Positions 44,141 through 52,723 of a DNA stretch of 64,000 nucleotides are shown one piece after another. Position numbers and translations under genes: made by a program. Every line of letters starts with the position of its first letter. Positions within the stretch are counted from its first letter, which is position 1. Origin of the DNA: CAYUNW01 sp964446235 (GTDB taxonomy: Bacteria > Patescibacteriota > Microgenomatia > 2-02-FULL-39-11). The notes under the pieces are model-generated. The model saw only the letters and a program-made list of their open reading frames with translations, did no database searches and was not told the origin of the DNA. The stretch spans positions 62,001 through 126,000 of the forward strand of contig CAYUNW010000002.1 of the NCBI GenBank assembly GCA_964446235.1. The letters run 5' to 3'.

Positions 44141-44533
44141 TTAATCATGATGAATTCCGAATAAATGATCCATTCCGTGAAGTACCAGAAAATTTATCAC
44201 CTCATCAACCGTCTTATGTTCGGCCAATGCATGCTCTATAGCCTGTGGAAATGAAACTACTACATCTCCTAATCTCAATACCCCATCTGGTTTTGCATCG
44301 AATGGAAGTTGGGATTTACTTTCCATCAAAGGAAATGACAACACATCGGTTGTTTTATCAATGTCACGGAATTTTTTATTTAAAGTCCGCATCATTCTGT
44401 CTCCAACGATGCTTACAGATATCTCGTATGATCCTTTGAGTTTTTTATTTTCAATATAACCAATAATTGCTGATTTGATCTTATCTTTATTAACCCGATA
44501 ACGGGAATCTGATTTTATAAGAATATTTACCAT
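44141..44533 (-). CDS. ybeY: YbeY endoribonuclease
   Basis: 130 residues. The zinc-binding motif HGxxHxxGxxH reads HGMDHLFGIHH at the very C-terminus, and TDVLSFPLME is conserved. YbeY takes part in 16S rRNA 3' maturation and ribosome quality control. Its ATG coincides with the last base of the rpsU stop, so the two are coupled. The protein ends one residue after the motif, shorter than most YbeY. Confidence 0.92.
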   Translation of the reverse strand: MVNILIKSDSRYRVNKDKIKSAIIGYIENKKLKGSYEISVSIVGDRMMRTLNKKFRDIDKTTDVLSFPLMESKSQLPFDAKPDGVLRLGDVVVSFPQAIEHALAEHKTVDEVINFLVLHGMDHLFGIHHD

Positions 44534-44727
44534 TATCTTGATTTTTTACGTCTAGAGCGGTTACGTCTTTCTATTTCCTTTTTGAGTTCCTTACGGCTTT
44601 CTGCCGGTTTTTGGTAAAATTCTTTTTTCTTTAATTCCAGAAGCAATCCTTCGGAAATTACTTTCCGGGTAAATTTACGGATAACTGAATCAGATGTATC
44701 TCCCGGTCCTGCTTTTACATAAACCAT
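44533..44727 (-). CDS. rpsU: Ribosomal protein bS21
   Basis: 64 residues, mostly basic, with the bS21 pattern VIRKFTRKVISEGLLLELKKKEFYQKPAE and a C-terminal Arg/Lys tail. GGGAGGTG lies about 10 nt before the ATG. Upstream 113 bp to the HIT gene hold no other recognisable feature. Confidence 0.93.
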   Translation of the reverse strand: MVYVKAGPGDTSDSVIRKFTRKVISEGLLLELKKKEFYQKPAESRKELKKEIERRNRSRRKKSR

Positions 44728-44840
44728 TGAATTAAAACACCTCCCTTAAATTTAAATCCGATTTTCATGATAGATTGTAAATTAAAAGACGGAAATTTAC
44801 AAATACTACACATATTTTAAACTTGTCCCTTAGAAAATCA

Positions 44841-45188
44841 TTACACAGACCAATGACTGTTTCTGGCAATTTTTGCCAAAAAATGCATATGCATATGGAA
44901 TACAATTTGCCCGCTTTCTTTACCGTTATTTATTACAATCTTGAAGCCGTCATCCAATACTTTCAGTTTCATCGCCAGTTTTTGTGATAGCATAAGCATA
45001 TTTCCCAACAAATCCCTATCAGCCGGAGTAATTTTTTGTAAGGATTCGATATGTTTTTTGGGGATTATCAGAAAATGATACTTTGCTTTGGGATTAATAT
45101 CCTTAATAACTAAAATATCATCTTCTTCATATAATTTTTCTGACTTAATTTTTCCTGAAATAATCTGGCAAAAAATACAATCTGTCAT
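44841..45188 (-). CDS. HIT-family nucleotide hydrolase (HinT-like)
   Basis: 115 residues. CIFCQIISGKIKSEKLYEED at the N-terminus, LIIPKKHI in the middle and the histidine triad HMHMHF at about 98-103 (QIVFHMHMHFLA). HinT-type enzymes hydrolyse adenosine phosphoramidates. The start overlaps the stop of the upstream DHH/MYG1-like gene by 4 bp. Confidence 0.92.
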   Translation of the reverse strand: MTDCIFCQIISGKIKSEKLYEEDDILVIKDINPKAKYHFLIIPKKHIESLQKITPADRDLLGNMLMLSQKLAMKLKVLDDGFKIVINNGKESGQIVFHMHMHFLAKIARNSHWSV

Positions 45189-46033
45189 TTTTCTATCACC
45201 TTGATAATTTCCTTTAAAGTCAACCCTGTTGGTTTACTCTCTGGATTTTTTACTGAACCGTTTAAAAGCATTTTTTTGGATATATGCAGATACCAGGTTG
45301 CTTTAGGATCTTTTTTTTTGAATTTAGTATAACAATTAGTAAAATCAGCTTTTGAATCTGGTAAGGCTTTAATTCGGACGTATCCTTTTTTTGGATCCTT
45401 TCTCACTGCCACTACAAAACCTTTTTTTTGGGCCAGCCGTATTGCTTCGTCATTTACAGTTTCAATTGCTATTGCCTGTCCCCACGGCGAACTAAATTCG
45501 ATACCGTTTGCTTCTAGTTCATTTTCTGCCCAAACTTTATTTTGTAATGTCTTATAAGCACCATCCAAAGCAATCAGGCCAAACTCCAGCAGTTTTTGCG
45601 GCTCGTCAGGATATAAAAGCTTCAAACCGTCCAAGACAGAAACCAAACCCAAATCATAATAATCAGCAGTTGCGTTGGGATAATATGCTTCCTTAAAGTG
45701 ATCAATATCATTTACCACGTCAAGCAATCTAACCAATGGGTGATCAGGAAAATCGTTTTTCTGTCTTTTCTGTTTCTGGTTTTTTATAAAATCCGCTGTT
45801 CTGATTGCTGCACAGGTATATTCATCCAAATGATGATGATCAAGTAAACCCATACCAGTATCAACATGTAATATATTCTCGTCTGAATCTACAGGCTGGT
45901 TGTTCAGAGTATTACCTGCCGGGACAAAAACCACTTCAGCCTCACCCCAACCAGGTAAAAAACGCTTCAGAAGCCATACACTGCTGATAGCATCTACATC
46001 TGGAGCAAAATGAGTCACTATGGTCTTTGACAT
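45185..46033 (-). CDS. DHH/MYG1-like metal-dependent phosphoesterase family protein
   Basis: 282 residues. The N-terminal THFAPDVDAISSVWLLKRF has the HxxPDxDA pattern of DHH-type phosphoesterases and the ILHVDTGMGLLDHHHLDEYTCAA stretch supplies Asp-His-His-like ligands; the overall layout also resembles MYG1/UPF0160. A C-terminal region (about 195-280) has alternating strands and no recognised domain. A nuclease or phosphatase acting on short nucleotides is plausible, not shown. It lies between proS and the HIT gene. Confidence 0.55.
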   Translation of the reverse strand: MSKTIVTHFAPDVDAISSVWLLKRFLPGWGEAEVVFVPAGNTLNNQPVDSDENILHVDTGMGLLDHHHLDEYTCAAIRTADFIKNQKQKRQKNDFPDHPLVRLLDVVNDIDHFKEAYYPNATADYYDLGLVSVLDGLKLLYPDEPQKLLEFGLIALDGAYKTLQNKVWAENELEANGIEFSSPWGQAIAIETVNDEAIRLAQKKGFVVAVRKDPKKGYVRIKALPDSKADFTNCYTKFKKKDPKATWYLHISKKMLLNGSVKNPESKPTGLTLKEIIKVIEK

Positions 46034-46081
46034 TTGGAGGTATTTTATAACTTAAAATACTGATTAACAATCCCCGGTAAT

Positions 46082-47515
46082 TTAATAACTTTGGGCAAAA
46101 AGCCAACGGCTTGAGGCTTCTTTACCGCAATATATACAATTACCGATTTCCTTTTTTGAATTCAATGGTAAAACTCTGGTAGTGGCTTTGGTTTCTTTTT
46201 TTATTTGTGTCTCACATTGAAAATCACCACACCAAATAGAAGCAACAACTCCCTTCTTATTTTGTATCTGTTTTTTGAACTGTTCATAAATGTCAATTTT
46301 GGTCGTATTATCTAACGTAAAATCATAAGACTTCTGATACATCTTTTGCTGAATATCAGTAAGATTTTTGTGAATTTGTTTAATAAATGCTTTTATATTC
46401 ATATTATTTTTGATTCCGTCAATTCTTTTCACTACGGTTAAGGTATGACTAGCTACTTCACGTTCACCGACTTCTACTCTTATAGGTACGCCTTTTAGTT
46501 CCCATTCATTGAATTTCCAACCCGGTGTTTTAGTATCACGGTCATCGACTTTTACTCTGATATTTTGTTTGATAAGTTGTTCCGATAATTCCCGGACATA
46601 TTTGGTCTGCTTACCATCGTTTTTGACCGGTATGATAACTACTTGAATAGGTGCAATCATCGGGGGAAGGACTAATCCCTGGTCATCTCCATGAGCCATA
46701 ATCAATCCGCCGATGGATCTAGTCGATAAACCCCAGGAAGTCTGGTAGGCATATTCGTTTTCACCATTTCGATTTTGGAATTTTATACCGAAAACTTTGG
46801 AAAAATTCTGTCCCAATAGATGGGAAGTAGCTCCCTGCAGGGCAAGCCCATCAGGCATCAATAATTCCGTAGCATAGGTACTGACACCTCCGGCAAATTT
46901 TTCGCTTTCACTTTTTTTACCGACCATAGGATAAACTGCCAGATAATCAGAATAAATTTTTTTGTACCATTCCAAAGCCTTCAGTGTAAATTCCAGAGCC
47001 TCTGACTCGGTTTCATGAGCAGTATGACCTTCCTGCCATAAAAATTCACTGGTTCTTAAAAAAAGGAACGTCCGTTTTTCCCATCTGACGACATTATTCC
47101 ATTGATTGATAAGTACCGGTAGATCACGCCAGCTGGATATCCATTTAGAATACATATCATACATGACAGTTTCGCTGGTAGGCCGGACAACCAATGGTTC
47201 GGCAAGCTTTTCACCACCCCCATGAGTCACCACTGCTAATTGCGGAGAAAAACCTTCAACATGTTCTTTTTCTTTCTGTAAAAAACTGTAGGGAATGAAA
47301 AGTGGAAAATAAGCGTTCTCTACTCCAGCCTTTTTAATCATATCATCAAAGGTTTTCTGGATATTTTCCCATATTGCATATCCGTAGGGTCTGATCACCA
47401 TACAACCCTTCACTGGTGAATAATCGGCAAGTTCGCTTTTCAAAATAACATCCGTGTACCAGCGATCATAATCGATACTTTTTTTGGTGATTTCCCTTTT
47501 TGAGTAATTATCCAT
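46082..47515 (-). CDS. proS: Prolyl-tRNA synthetase, archaeal/eukaryotic type
   Basis: Class II synthetase charging tRNA-Pro. 477 residues without the editing insertion of E. coli-type ProRS. Motif 2 segment NVVRWEKRTFLFLRTSEFLWQEG, TSHLLGQNFSK and GLVLPPMIAPIQVV are typical of the archaeal type. The C-terminal domain carries a four-Cys cluster (WCGDFQCE ... CIYCGK) and ends in Tyr, as in this class. It lies 4 bp after rseP, a neighbour pair conserved in many bacteria. Confidence 0.95.
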   Translation of the reverse strand: MDNYSKREITKKSIDYDRWYTDVILKSELADYSPVKGCMVIRPYGYAIWENIQKTFDDMIKKAGVENAYFPLFIPYSFLQKEKEHVEGFSPQLAVVTHGGGEKLAEPLVVRPTSETVMYDMYSKWISSWRDLPVLINQWNNVVRWEKRTFLFLRTSEFLWQEGHTAHETESEALEFTLKALEWYKKIYSDYLAVYPMVGKKSESEKFAGGVSTYATELLMPDGLALQGATSHLLGQNFSKVFGIKFQNRNGENEYAYQTSWGLSTRSIGGLIMAHGDDQGLVLPPMIAPIQVVIIPVKNDGKQTKYVRELSEQLIKQNIRVKVDDRDTKTPGWKFNEWELKGVPIRVEVGEREVASHTLTVVKRIDGIKNNMNIKAFIKQIHKNLTDIQQKMYQKSYDFTLDNTTKIDIYEQFKKQIQNKKGVVASIWCGDFQCETQIKKETKATTRVLPLNSKKEIGNCIYCGKEASSRWLFAQSY

Positions 47516-47519
47516 GTTT

Positions 47520-48641
47520 TTAAAATGGTGGGAATTTTGCTTTGGTGACTATCCTGACGATATCATTTATCGTTACCAGTGCCAAAAGGGACAAAAGTAT
47601 CAACATGCCAATCTGATGCACTGCTCTTTCCCATCTGGCTTGTAGTTTACGGCCAGTAGCAGCCTCAATGACGACAAACATTAGCCTTCCTCCATCGAGA
47701 GCCGGAAAGGGTAAAATATTTACTATAGCCAAATTAAGTGATAACAGACCCAATAACTCCAAAATTGCTCTCGGTCCGAATTTCACTGCCTGCCCTGTCA
47801 ATTGGGCAATTCCTAAAGGCCCGGCTACTTCCTGACCGACCGGTTGGAAGGAGATCATTTTCCAGATCGTACCGGCTATACCTTTAGTCAACTCCCAGGA
47901 TAAAAGTAAGGCTTCTTTCATACCATAAAAGGGTGCCTGTAATGGGGTATATTTTTTCATTTCATAATTGGATATGGATACTCCCATCGGTCCCTCGTTT
48001 TCTGGGAATTCCTTTCGGGGAATAACCGAAAATGTCAATTCACTTCCGTCTCTTTCTACTACTATCTCAATAGTTTCCCCCAAATGACCGCGGGTTGTGG
48101 AGATAAGAGTTTCCGATTTGCTGATTTCCACTTGGTTTTTGACATTATTTTCATCCGTAAATAAGATAAAGCGCACTATGTCTCCTTCCTGTAATCCTGC
48201 TGTCTGAGCAGGCGTATAAGGCAAAACTTTTTCGATACGGACATTTTTGGTTGGCACCATCACGCCTTGGGTAAATAGATATGATATGATTCCCACAGCC
48301 AGCAAAAAATTCATCATTACCCCTGCAGAAAGCACGATGGCCCGCTGCCATAAGGGTTTATGGAAAAATGCCCTTTCAAGTAACTCTTTTTTGTGACTTT
48401 TGGAGAGCTTCTCTTCTTCCTCCTGCTCTTCTCCAAGGAGCTTGACAAATCCGCCTATAGGAAGCCAGTTGAGGGAATATATTGTCTCTCCACGTTTCTT
48501 GCCCCAAATTCTGGGCGGTAATCCAAAACCGAATTCTTCAACTTTGATACCGAAAATTTTGGCACTGGTAAAATGCCCTAACTCATGAATTAATACCAAT
48601 ACCGATAGAATGAGTATAAATCCGATAACTGTTAACAACAT
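47520..48641 (-). CDS. rseP: RseP-type site-2 intramembrane metalloprotease
   Basis: Membrane zinc protease that cuts substrates inside the bilayer. 373 residues from the ATG at 48641 (MLLTVIGFIL); an in-frame ATG 39 nt earlier adds a non-hydrophobic prefix and is less likely. HELGH zinc motif in LVLIHELGHFTSAK near residue 22, one PDZ domain (about 125-200, QEGDIVRFIL), and the third-ligand motif LPFPALDGGRL near residue 325. Four membrane spans. Located between frr and proS as in many genomes. Confidence 0.94.
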   Translation of the reverse strand: MLLTVIGFILILSVLVLIHELGHFTSAKIFGIKVEEFGFGLPPRIWGKKRGETIYSLNWLPIGGFVKLLGEEQEEEEKLSKSHKKELLERAFFHKPLWQRAIVLSAGVMMNFLLAVGIISYLFTQGVMVPTKNVRIEKVLPYTPAQTAGLQEGDIVRFILFTDENNVKNQVEISKSETLISTTRGHLGETIEIVVERDGSELTFSVIPRKEFPENEGPMGVSISNYEMKKYTPLQAPFYGMKEALLLSWELTKGIAGTIWKMISFQPVGQEVAGPLGIAQLTGQAVKFGPRAILELLGLLSLNLAIVNILPFPALDGGRLMFVVIEAATGRKLQARWERAVHQIGMLILLSLLALVTINDIVRIVTKAKFPPF

Positions 48642-48855
48642 AGATTCTACTATTGTAAAGTGAATTGATGATATGTTCAAGCAGAAAATTCAGTCTATAA
48701 ATTCAAAATTTAAATATCAATTTCAAATCAAACTCAAAACTCAAAATAACCGTATAAGTGTTTATAAATTTGATCATTTAAATTTGAATTGATTTTAAGA
48801 ATGTGTTATTTGAAATTTATTGGTCCAATTAAATTGGGATTTGAGATTGTAAGGA

Positions 48856-48897
48856 ACTGTTGTTATCTGTTGACTGTTGACTGTTAACTGTTATCTG
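48856..48897. repeat. Degenerate 7-bp repeat tract 1
   Basis: Six units in phase with consensus TTRWCTG (TTATCTG, TTGACTG, TTGACTG, TTAACTG, TTATCTG), between rseP and frr. The other ~200 bp of this gap are low-complexity AT-rich sequence with no feature seen. Confidence 0.75.
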
Positions 48898-48901
48898 AGG
48901 C

Positions 48902-49465
48902 TTAAATTTCATTCAGCTCTTTTTCTTTCTTCTCACGAAGCTGATCGGCATGAAGGGTAAATTCATCGGTGATTTTCTGGATTTCTTTTTCATATTCCTT
49001 GCGCTCATCTTCACCCAGTTCTTTTGCATCAAACTGTCTTTTGATCTGGGCCATCGCATCTCCTCTGGCCTGACGGATCATCACTTTTCCACCTTCTACT
49101 TTGACATGGGCCAGCTTGATATATTCTTGCCTTCTTTCTTCTGTCAGAGTCGGTAAGTTGATCCTGATATTGTTTCCGTCAGGAACACAGGTAAATCCAA
49201 GATTTGCCGCATTTATACCTTTTTCAATATCTTTTAAGGTTGAAGGATCAAACGGGGCAATCAAAATGTTTCGAGGACCATCGGTGGTAATCGTGGCTAG
49301 TTCACGCACTTTCAAGTGTTGTGTACCTTCATAAGTAGTGATCACTACATTTTCTACCAGAGCCGGAGTTGCCCTACCTGTTCTAATAGTAGCCAAATCA
49401 TCAATTAAGACAGTAAGAGCTTTTTGCATTTTCCCTTTTATGTCATTTAAAAAAGCTGTGTCCAT
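48902..49465 (-). CDS. frr: Ribosome recycling factor
   Basis: Splits post-termination ribosomes with EF-G. 187 residues from the ATG at 49465, matching the family start (FLNDIKGKMQKALTVLIDDLATIRTGRATPALVE); an in-frame ATG 21 nt earlier is rejected. The GNNIRINLPTLTEERRQEYIKLA segment and KVMIRQARGDA are diagnostic. Normally preceded by pyrH and tsf; here tsf is 5.8 kb away, across an accessory block. Confidence 0.96.
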   Translation of the reverse strand: MDTAFLNDIKGKMQKALTVLIDDLATIRTGRATPALVENVVITTYEGTQHLKVRELATITTDGPRNILIAPFDPSTLKDIEKGINAANLGFTCVPDGNNIRINLPTLTEERRQEYIKLAHVKVEGGKVMIRQARGDAMAQIKRQFDAKELGEDERKEYEKEIQKITDEFTLHADQLREKKEKELNEI

Positions 49466-49499
49466 GATCAATGTATAGGATAGCAATATTTTTTGATAT

Positions 49500-51245
49500 T
49501 TACAATATTCCGATTATCCTTCCGACTCTATTTCTTCTTCTGGAGATTCCAGGACGATATTTGTATATCATTTTATCGGCGCTAACATCAAAAACTACAT
49601 TATCATATCCGCATAGGTAGACTTTTTGGATACCGTCGTCAATACCCAAAGCATAACTTAAATCCCTATAAGTCCAAGTACCGTCTACAAAAATCAGATG
49701 GTTTTCAAAAAAAACTCCCATAACATAATTACCCAAACTAAACGGCATATTCGGCTCATACAAAAATCCGGTCAGTGAATCACGATGGAAATCCCACAAT
49801 TCTGTCTGTCTTATGCCGGTATGGAATAATCCTGTCATCTCAGGTATATCCTTTGCAGATATATCAGAACTTTGCCGAAAATAGTCAATTATGTGTGCTT
49901 CATCACTTTCAAACCTTAAAATATATACCGGATCGTTACTTATATTGACTTGGTAGGTAATAATACTCCTTCCAAAGATTTCGATATAAAATTCATCATT
50001 TATATACTTTTGAGGTGATAAGTTAGCAATAGATTGACCGCTATTTACCCTATCGTTTTTTATAAATCTTCTGATATAGTATGGTTTACCATTGTTAAAT
50101 AAATCTTGCATATAATTTCTTGGTACTTTCAATACATATTCCGGCGGAGGCAAGCTACTTTCTCTCCAATTTGTAAAATCATCAGAAGTATTGGATATTG
50201 GCCAACCAGAAAAAACTCGGATATTGTCTTCATTCCAGTCAAAACGTGTTGTTAACATTTTCAAAATATCAGCAATTTGTCCATCTTGCCTTGAGGTATC
50301 AATTACATATCCTCTTGGCGGATATTCCCGATCCAATTCCGGGGCATAAGGAGACGTTGTATCCGTCACCTCCGCCAACAGCGTCACTAGTTCCGAACGC
50401 ATTTCATACCATCCCATCCATTCGGCAAGAGATGCGGCAAGTCTACCGCGTAACCTCTTGGCAGGTTTCAACCAATCAGGAGATTGGAAATTATGCCAGA
50501 TATCGGTAATTTTCAATATCAGTATTGCCAAATGGTCATCTGTCAAAAATGCCTGGTCAAATAATTTTCTCAAGTTATAGACTACCTCAAATACAGGTTC
50601 CATCTCATATCTATGCAACTTTTGTTGAGGCAAACTCCCTTTCAACCGTCCGCTAGCCATAAATGCCGAAATCATCTTAAAAATTTGTGTGGCTTCTAAT
50701 TCTGATCTTATTTGACGTCCTTGAGGGGAAAACTCATCCGGTAATTGAACTTCTGTCAATCCTTTTATCAAACCTTTAAGATATTCAGCTTTTTGGGTAT
50801 CAGCAAACTCTCTAGCAAAAACATCAAGCCACTTATCCGGTCTATCCAATTCATCACCCAGATCCACATCTTCTGCTACATCATGAAGTAAATATGCACA
50901 AGGCAAAGTCCAATTAAGTCCTGTATCAACTAATTTATCAGCCCCTTCTAATGGATGATAAATATACGGAATTTTTTTCCCTTGTTCATCAAGGCTTTTT
51001 CGATACCTTTTCTGGGAATCATAATTCCATTGATGGGCAACTGTTGAGATGATCAGAGCCCGCTCGATATAAGAAGCTTCCAAAGGAGAATATTTTGCCC
51101 TGACTTTATCCAGGAAACCATTTATCTTTTCAGCATATCGGGAATCAGATTCAACGAATCTATCAAATAACTCATAAAAGGTGAATTCCTGACTACCAAT
51201 ATCCTCAACCTGTATTTTCTGCTGTAAAAGTTCCGGAGTTGCCAT
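49500..51245 (-). CDS. RelA/SpoT-homolog-like HD-domain protein without a recognisable synthetase
   Basis: 581 residues. Residues ~60-270 resemble the SpoT/MESH hydrolase HD domain: AHQW, YIYHPLEGADKLVD, LLHDVAEDVDLG (HDxxED), LKGLTEV and LKITDIWHNFQSP (usual KLADRLHN). No clear RelA synthetase motif is seen in the middle part. The last ~70 residues (VMGVFFENHLIFVDGTWTYRDLSYALG) look like a TGS domain, as in long RSH proteins. It could hydrolyse (p)ppGpp or be a regulatory relic; a DksA/TraR-type protein exists in the same window. The ATG at 51245 is preferred to one 45 nt upstream, which would add a hydrophobic prefix. Confidence 0.55.
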   Translation of the reverse strand: MATPELLQQKIQVEDIGSQEFTFYELFDRFVESDSRYAEKINGFLDKVRAKYSPLEASYIERALIISTVAHQWNYDSQKRYRKSLDEQGKKIPYIYHPLEGADKLVDTGLNWTLPCAYLLHDVAEDVDLGDELDRPDKWLDVFAREFADTQKAEYLKGLIKGLTEVQLPDEFSPQGRQIRSELEATQIFKMISAFMASGRLKGSLPQQKLHRYEMEPVFEVVYNLRKLFDQAFLTDDHLAILILKITDIWHNFQSPDWLKPAKRLRGRLAASLAEWMGWYEMRSELVTLLAEVTDTTSPYAPELDREYPPRGYVIDTSRQDGQIADILKMLTTRFDWNEDNIRVFSGWPISNTSDDFTNWRESSLPPPEYVLKVPRNYMQDLFNNGKPYYIRRFIKNDRVNSGQSIANLSPQKYINDEFYIEIFGRSIITYQVNISNDPVYILRFESDEAHIIDYFRQSSDISAKDIPEMTGLFHTGIRQTELWDFHRDSLTGFLYEPNMPFSLGNYVMGVFFENHLIFVDGTWTYRDLSYALGIDDGIQKVYLCGYDNVVFDVSADKMIYKYRPGISRRRNRVGRIIGIL

Positions 51246-51293
51246 ATTTAGCGCTATAGGATAACAATAAATTGTAAAAATTACAATCAATTA

Positions 51294-51328
51294 GTTATCA
51301 GACGTCAGCTATCAGCTGTCAGTGTCTA
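51294..51328. repeat. Degenerate 7-bp repeat tract 2
   Basis: Five units in phase: GTTATCA, GACGTCA, GCTATCA, GCTGTCA, GTGTCTA; consensus GYTRTCA. Confidence 0.75.
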
Positions 51329-51445
51329 GAATTTAGAATTTTGAATTAAAAGATAGGAGTTAATTTAGTAATTAAAATAAGTAGTTAATATATATTCTTT
51401 TGTATATTGGGAAATACTAGAAATAAAATAGGTTTTTTTGCCAAA

Positions 51446-51533
51446 AAAAATGACTCTGCCTGGCCCCTATGGGTTACAATGTTGCGAATTACGGCGCAAC
51501 CCATCTTACAGGGACTCGGCGCGAGTCATTTTT
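51446..51533 (-). terminator. Nested palindrome, probable terminator of the lipoprotein gene
   Basis: Outer arms AAAAATGACTC (51446-51456) and GAGTCATTTTT (51523-51533). Inside are ATGGGTT (51469-51475)/AACCCAT (51498-51504) and GTTGCG (51481-51486)/CGCAAC (51495-51500). A separate perfect hairpin GACTCG-GCG-CGAGTC (51513-51527) competes with the outer arms. On the minus strand it follows the lipoprotein stop and ends in a run of eight T, as an intrinsic terminator would. Far more structured than needed for a terminator; a structured RNA or small mobile palindrome is possible. Confidence 0.55.
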
Positions 51534-51566
51534 ATCAACTTTTCGGCTGCGAGGTTTGCCGAAAGT

Positions 51567-52091
51567 TTATTCCCAGGCGGCTATCCAGCCATCCCGGAAT
51601 CGAACGTAAATCACGATATCATCATCAATTTTGATCTTCATGGTTTGAGTAGACCAATCAACTGACTCTTGCCCAGTGTTGTAATCAGCTGAAGTGTCGA
51701 CTGTCATCTGAGTATTGACTTCCCATACACCATCCTTATCAATCTTGATGAACAAAACCGAATAGGTAATATTCACGCCACCGCTAATAAACATATTTGA
51801 ACCATCTGGTCCGAATGTTACCGACTGTCCATGAGGTACTGGTTGAAATTTCAAGTTTGGTACAACTGAATCATCTACAGCGCGTATTTTCCAGGACGGC
51901 ACAGTAAATGACTCCTCAGTCGGTTCGATTTCAATAACCTCAGACTCAGGTGTCGCAGTCGGTTGGTACGACGGGGCAATAAAAACTGGCTCAGAAGCAG
52001 CCGGCTGTTGTTCTCCTGAACCAATACACGCTGTCAGTCCTACTACGCCAAAAATTACCACTAAAGTTACGTAAAACAAATTTTTCTTCAT
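51567..52091 (-). CDS. Putative surface lipoprotein
   Basis: 174 residues. N-terminus MKKNLFYVTLVVIFGVVGLTAC is a type II signal peptide with lipobox LTAC (Cys about 22), then a Pro/Thr/Glu-rich spacer (about 25-60) and a beta-rich domain (about 65-174: WKIRAVDDSVVPNLKFQPV ... YVRFRDGWIAAWE). No family recognised. GGAGGAG lies before the ATG at 52091, so this start is preferred to one 15 nt upstream. The long leader contains strong hairpins. It lies in the accessory block between frr and tsf. Confidence 0.75.
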   Translation of the reverse strand: MKKNLFYVTLVVIFGVVGLTACIGSGEQQPAASEPVFIAPSYQPTATPESEVIEIEPTEESFTVPSWKIRAVDDSVVPNLKFQPVPHGQSVTFGPDGSNMFISGGVNITYSVLFIKIDKDGVWEVNTQMTVDTSADYNTGQESVDWSTQTMKIKIDDDIVIYVRFRDGWIAAWE

Positions 52092-52176
52092 CAGAAACTC
52101 CTCCATTTTTGGAATATCCTGATGCTTTCATCTCATTCCAATTTAGACCATCTGGTTTAGAATCCTCGCGCGAGAC

Positions 52177-52231
52177 TAAGCATGGGATAAGAATAGACCT
52201 ATAAAATAGATCATTTCTTACCCGATGCTTA
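52177..52231 (-). promoter_or_regulatory. Long hairpin in the lipoprotein gene leader
   Basis: TAAGCATGGGATAAGAA (52177-52193) pairs with TTCTTACCCGATGCTTA (52215-52231): 15 of 17 pairs, loop 21 nt. It lies 86 bp upstream of the lipoprotein ATG on its coding strand. Confidence 0.5.
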
Positions 52232-52326
52232 ATCATCCGTAAGGATTAATTTCAAAAATAAACTTCTTTGCAAAATATAGAAGCTATCTTTGACCTCGCA
52301 ATTTTAAAGAGCAAAAACCACAATAA

Positions 52327-52368
52327 ATCCGGATATATTTGGCTTCGCTATAGAAGCCGTATCCGGAT
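52327..52368. repeat. Strong stem-loop
   Basis: ATCCGGATA (52327-52335) with TATCCGGAT (52360-52368), and inside GGCTTC (52341-52346) with GAAGCC (52353-52358). No T run follows on either strand, so it is probably not a terminator. Confidence 0.55.
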
Positions 52369-52475
52369 AATATCGGGCAAGTTACATATTTTTTTGAATT
52401 TCCAGGCACAATTTAGTCGTGCTTGAAAATTTGCGGTATTATACCACTTTTCGTGCCTCTTGTCAACCTATAGTA

Positions 52476-52517
52476 ATTGTTATCAGACAACAGTTAACAA
52501 GTAACAATTAACATATA
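52476..52517. repeat. Degenerate 7-bp repeat tract 3
   Basis: Six units in phase: ATTGTTA, TCAGACA, ACAGTTA, ACAAGTA, ACAATTA, ACATATA. Confidence 0.65.
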
Positions 52518-52534
52518 TATGAATTAAACAGTTT

Positions 52535-52612
52535 GTCATTCTAAGTAATAGAGAAGAATCTCTACTTTGCTGGCAGGCAGGTTGAGAGATCCTTCACTTC
52601 GTTCAGGATGAC
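52535..52612. repeat. REP-like palindromic repeat, copy 1
   Basis: Begins GTCATTCTAAG and ends TTCAGGATGAC; inner arms GAAGAATCTCT and GAGATCCTTC. The whole element can fold on itself. Copy 2 lies 12 bp further on. Confidence 0.75.
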
Positions 52613-52624
52613 AGGTTGGTTATT

Positions 52625-52710
52625 GTCATTCTGAGTGAAACGAAGAATCTAGTTGCGAAGATACGCTATGCTAGATCCTTCATCCGCCTCTTCGGCGGAT
52701 TCAGGATGAC
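52625..52710. repeat. REP-like palindromic repeat, copy 2
   Basis: Begins GTCATTCTGAGTGAAACGAA and ends TTCAGGATGAC; inner arms GAAGAATCTAG and CTAGATCCTTC, with a tip hairpin CCGCCTCTTCGGCGG. Same family and orientation as copy 1. Confidence 0.78.
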
Positions 52711-52723
52711 GCTTGAAACAGAT

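Larger units (their letters stand above)
51246..51566. other. Intergenic stretch with heptamer tract and nested palindrome
   Basis: About 320 bp without a credible gene. It contains heptamer tract 2 at 51294-51328 and the nested inverted repeat at 51446-51533. Short plus-strand ORFs across the palindrome lack coding character. Confidence 0.7.

Noticed and set aside
45185..46056. Ribosome binding site GGAGGT upstream of the DHH/MYG1-like gene
   Set aside because: It is on the wrong strand; the minus-strand mRNA reads ACCTCC there.
51446..51533. Integron attC site
   Set aside because: The palindrome lacks the paired RYYYAAC/GTTRRRY core sites, and there is no integrase or gene cassette row next to it.
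51407..51665. Plus-strand reading frames across the nested palindrome
   Set aside because: Two overlapping frames of about 75 codons span the structured repeat; composition and lack of a ribosome site argue against coding.
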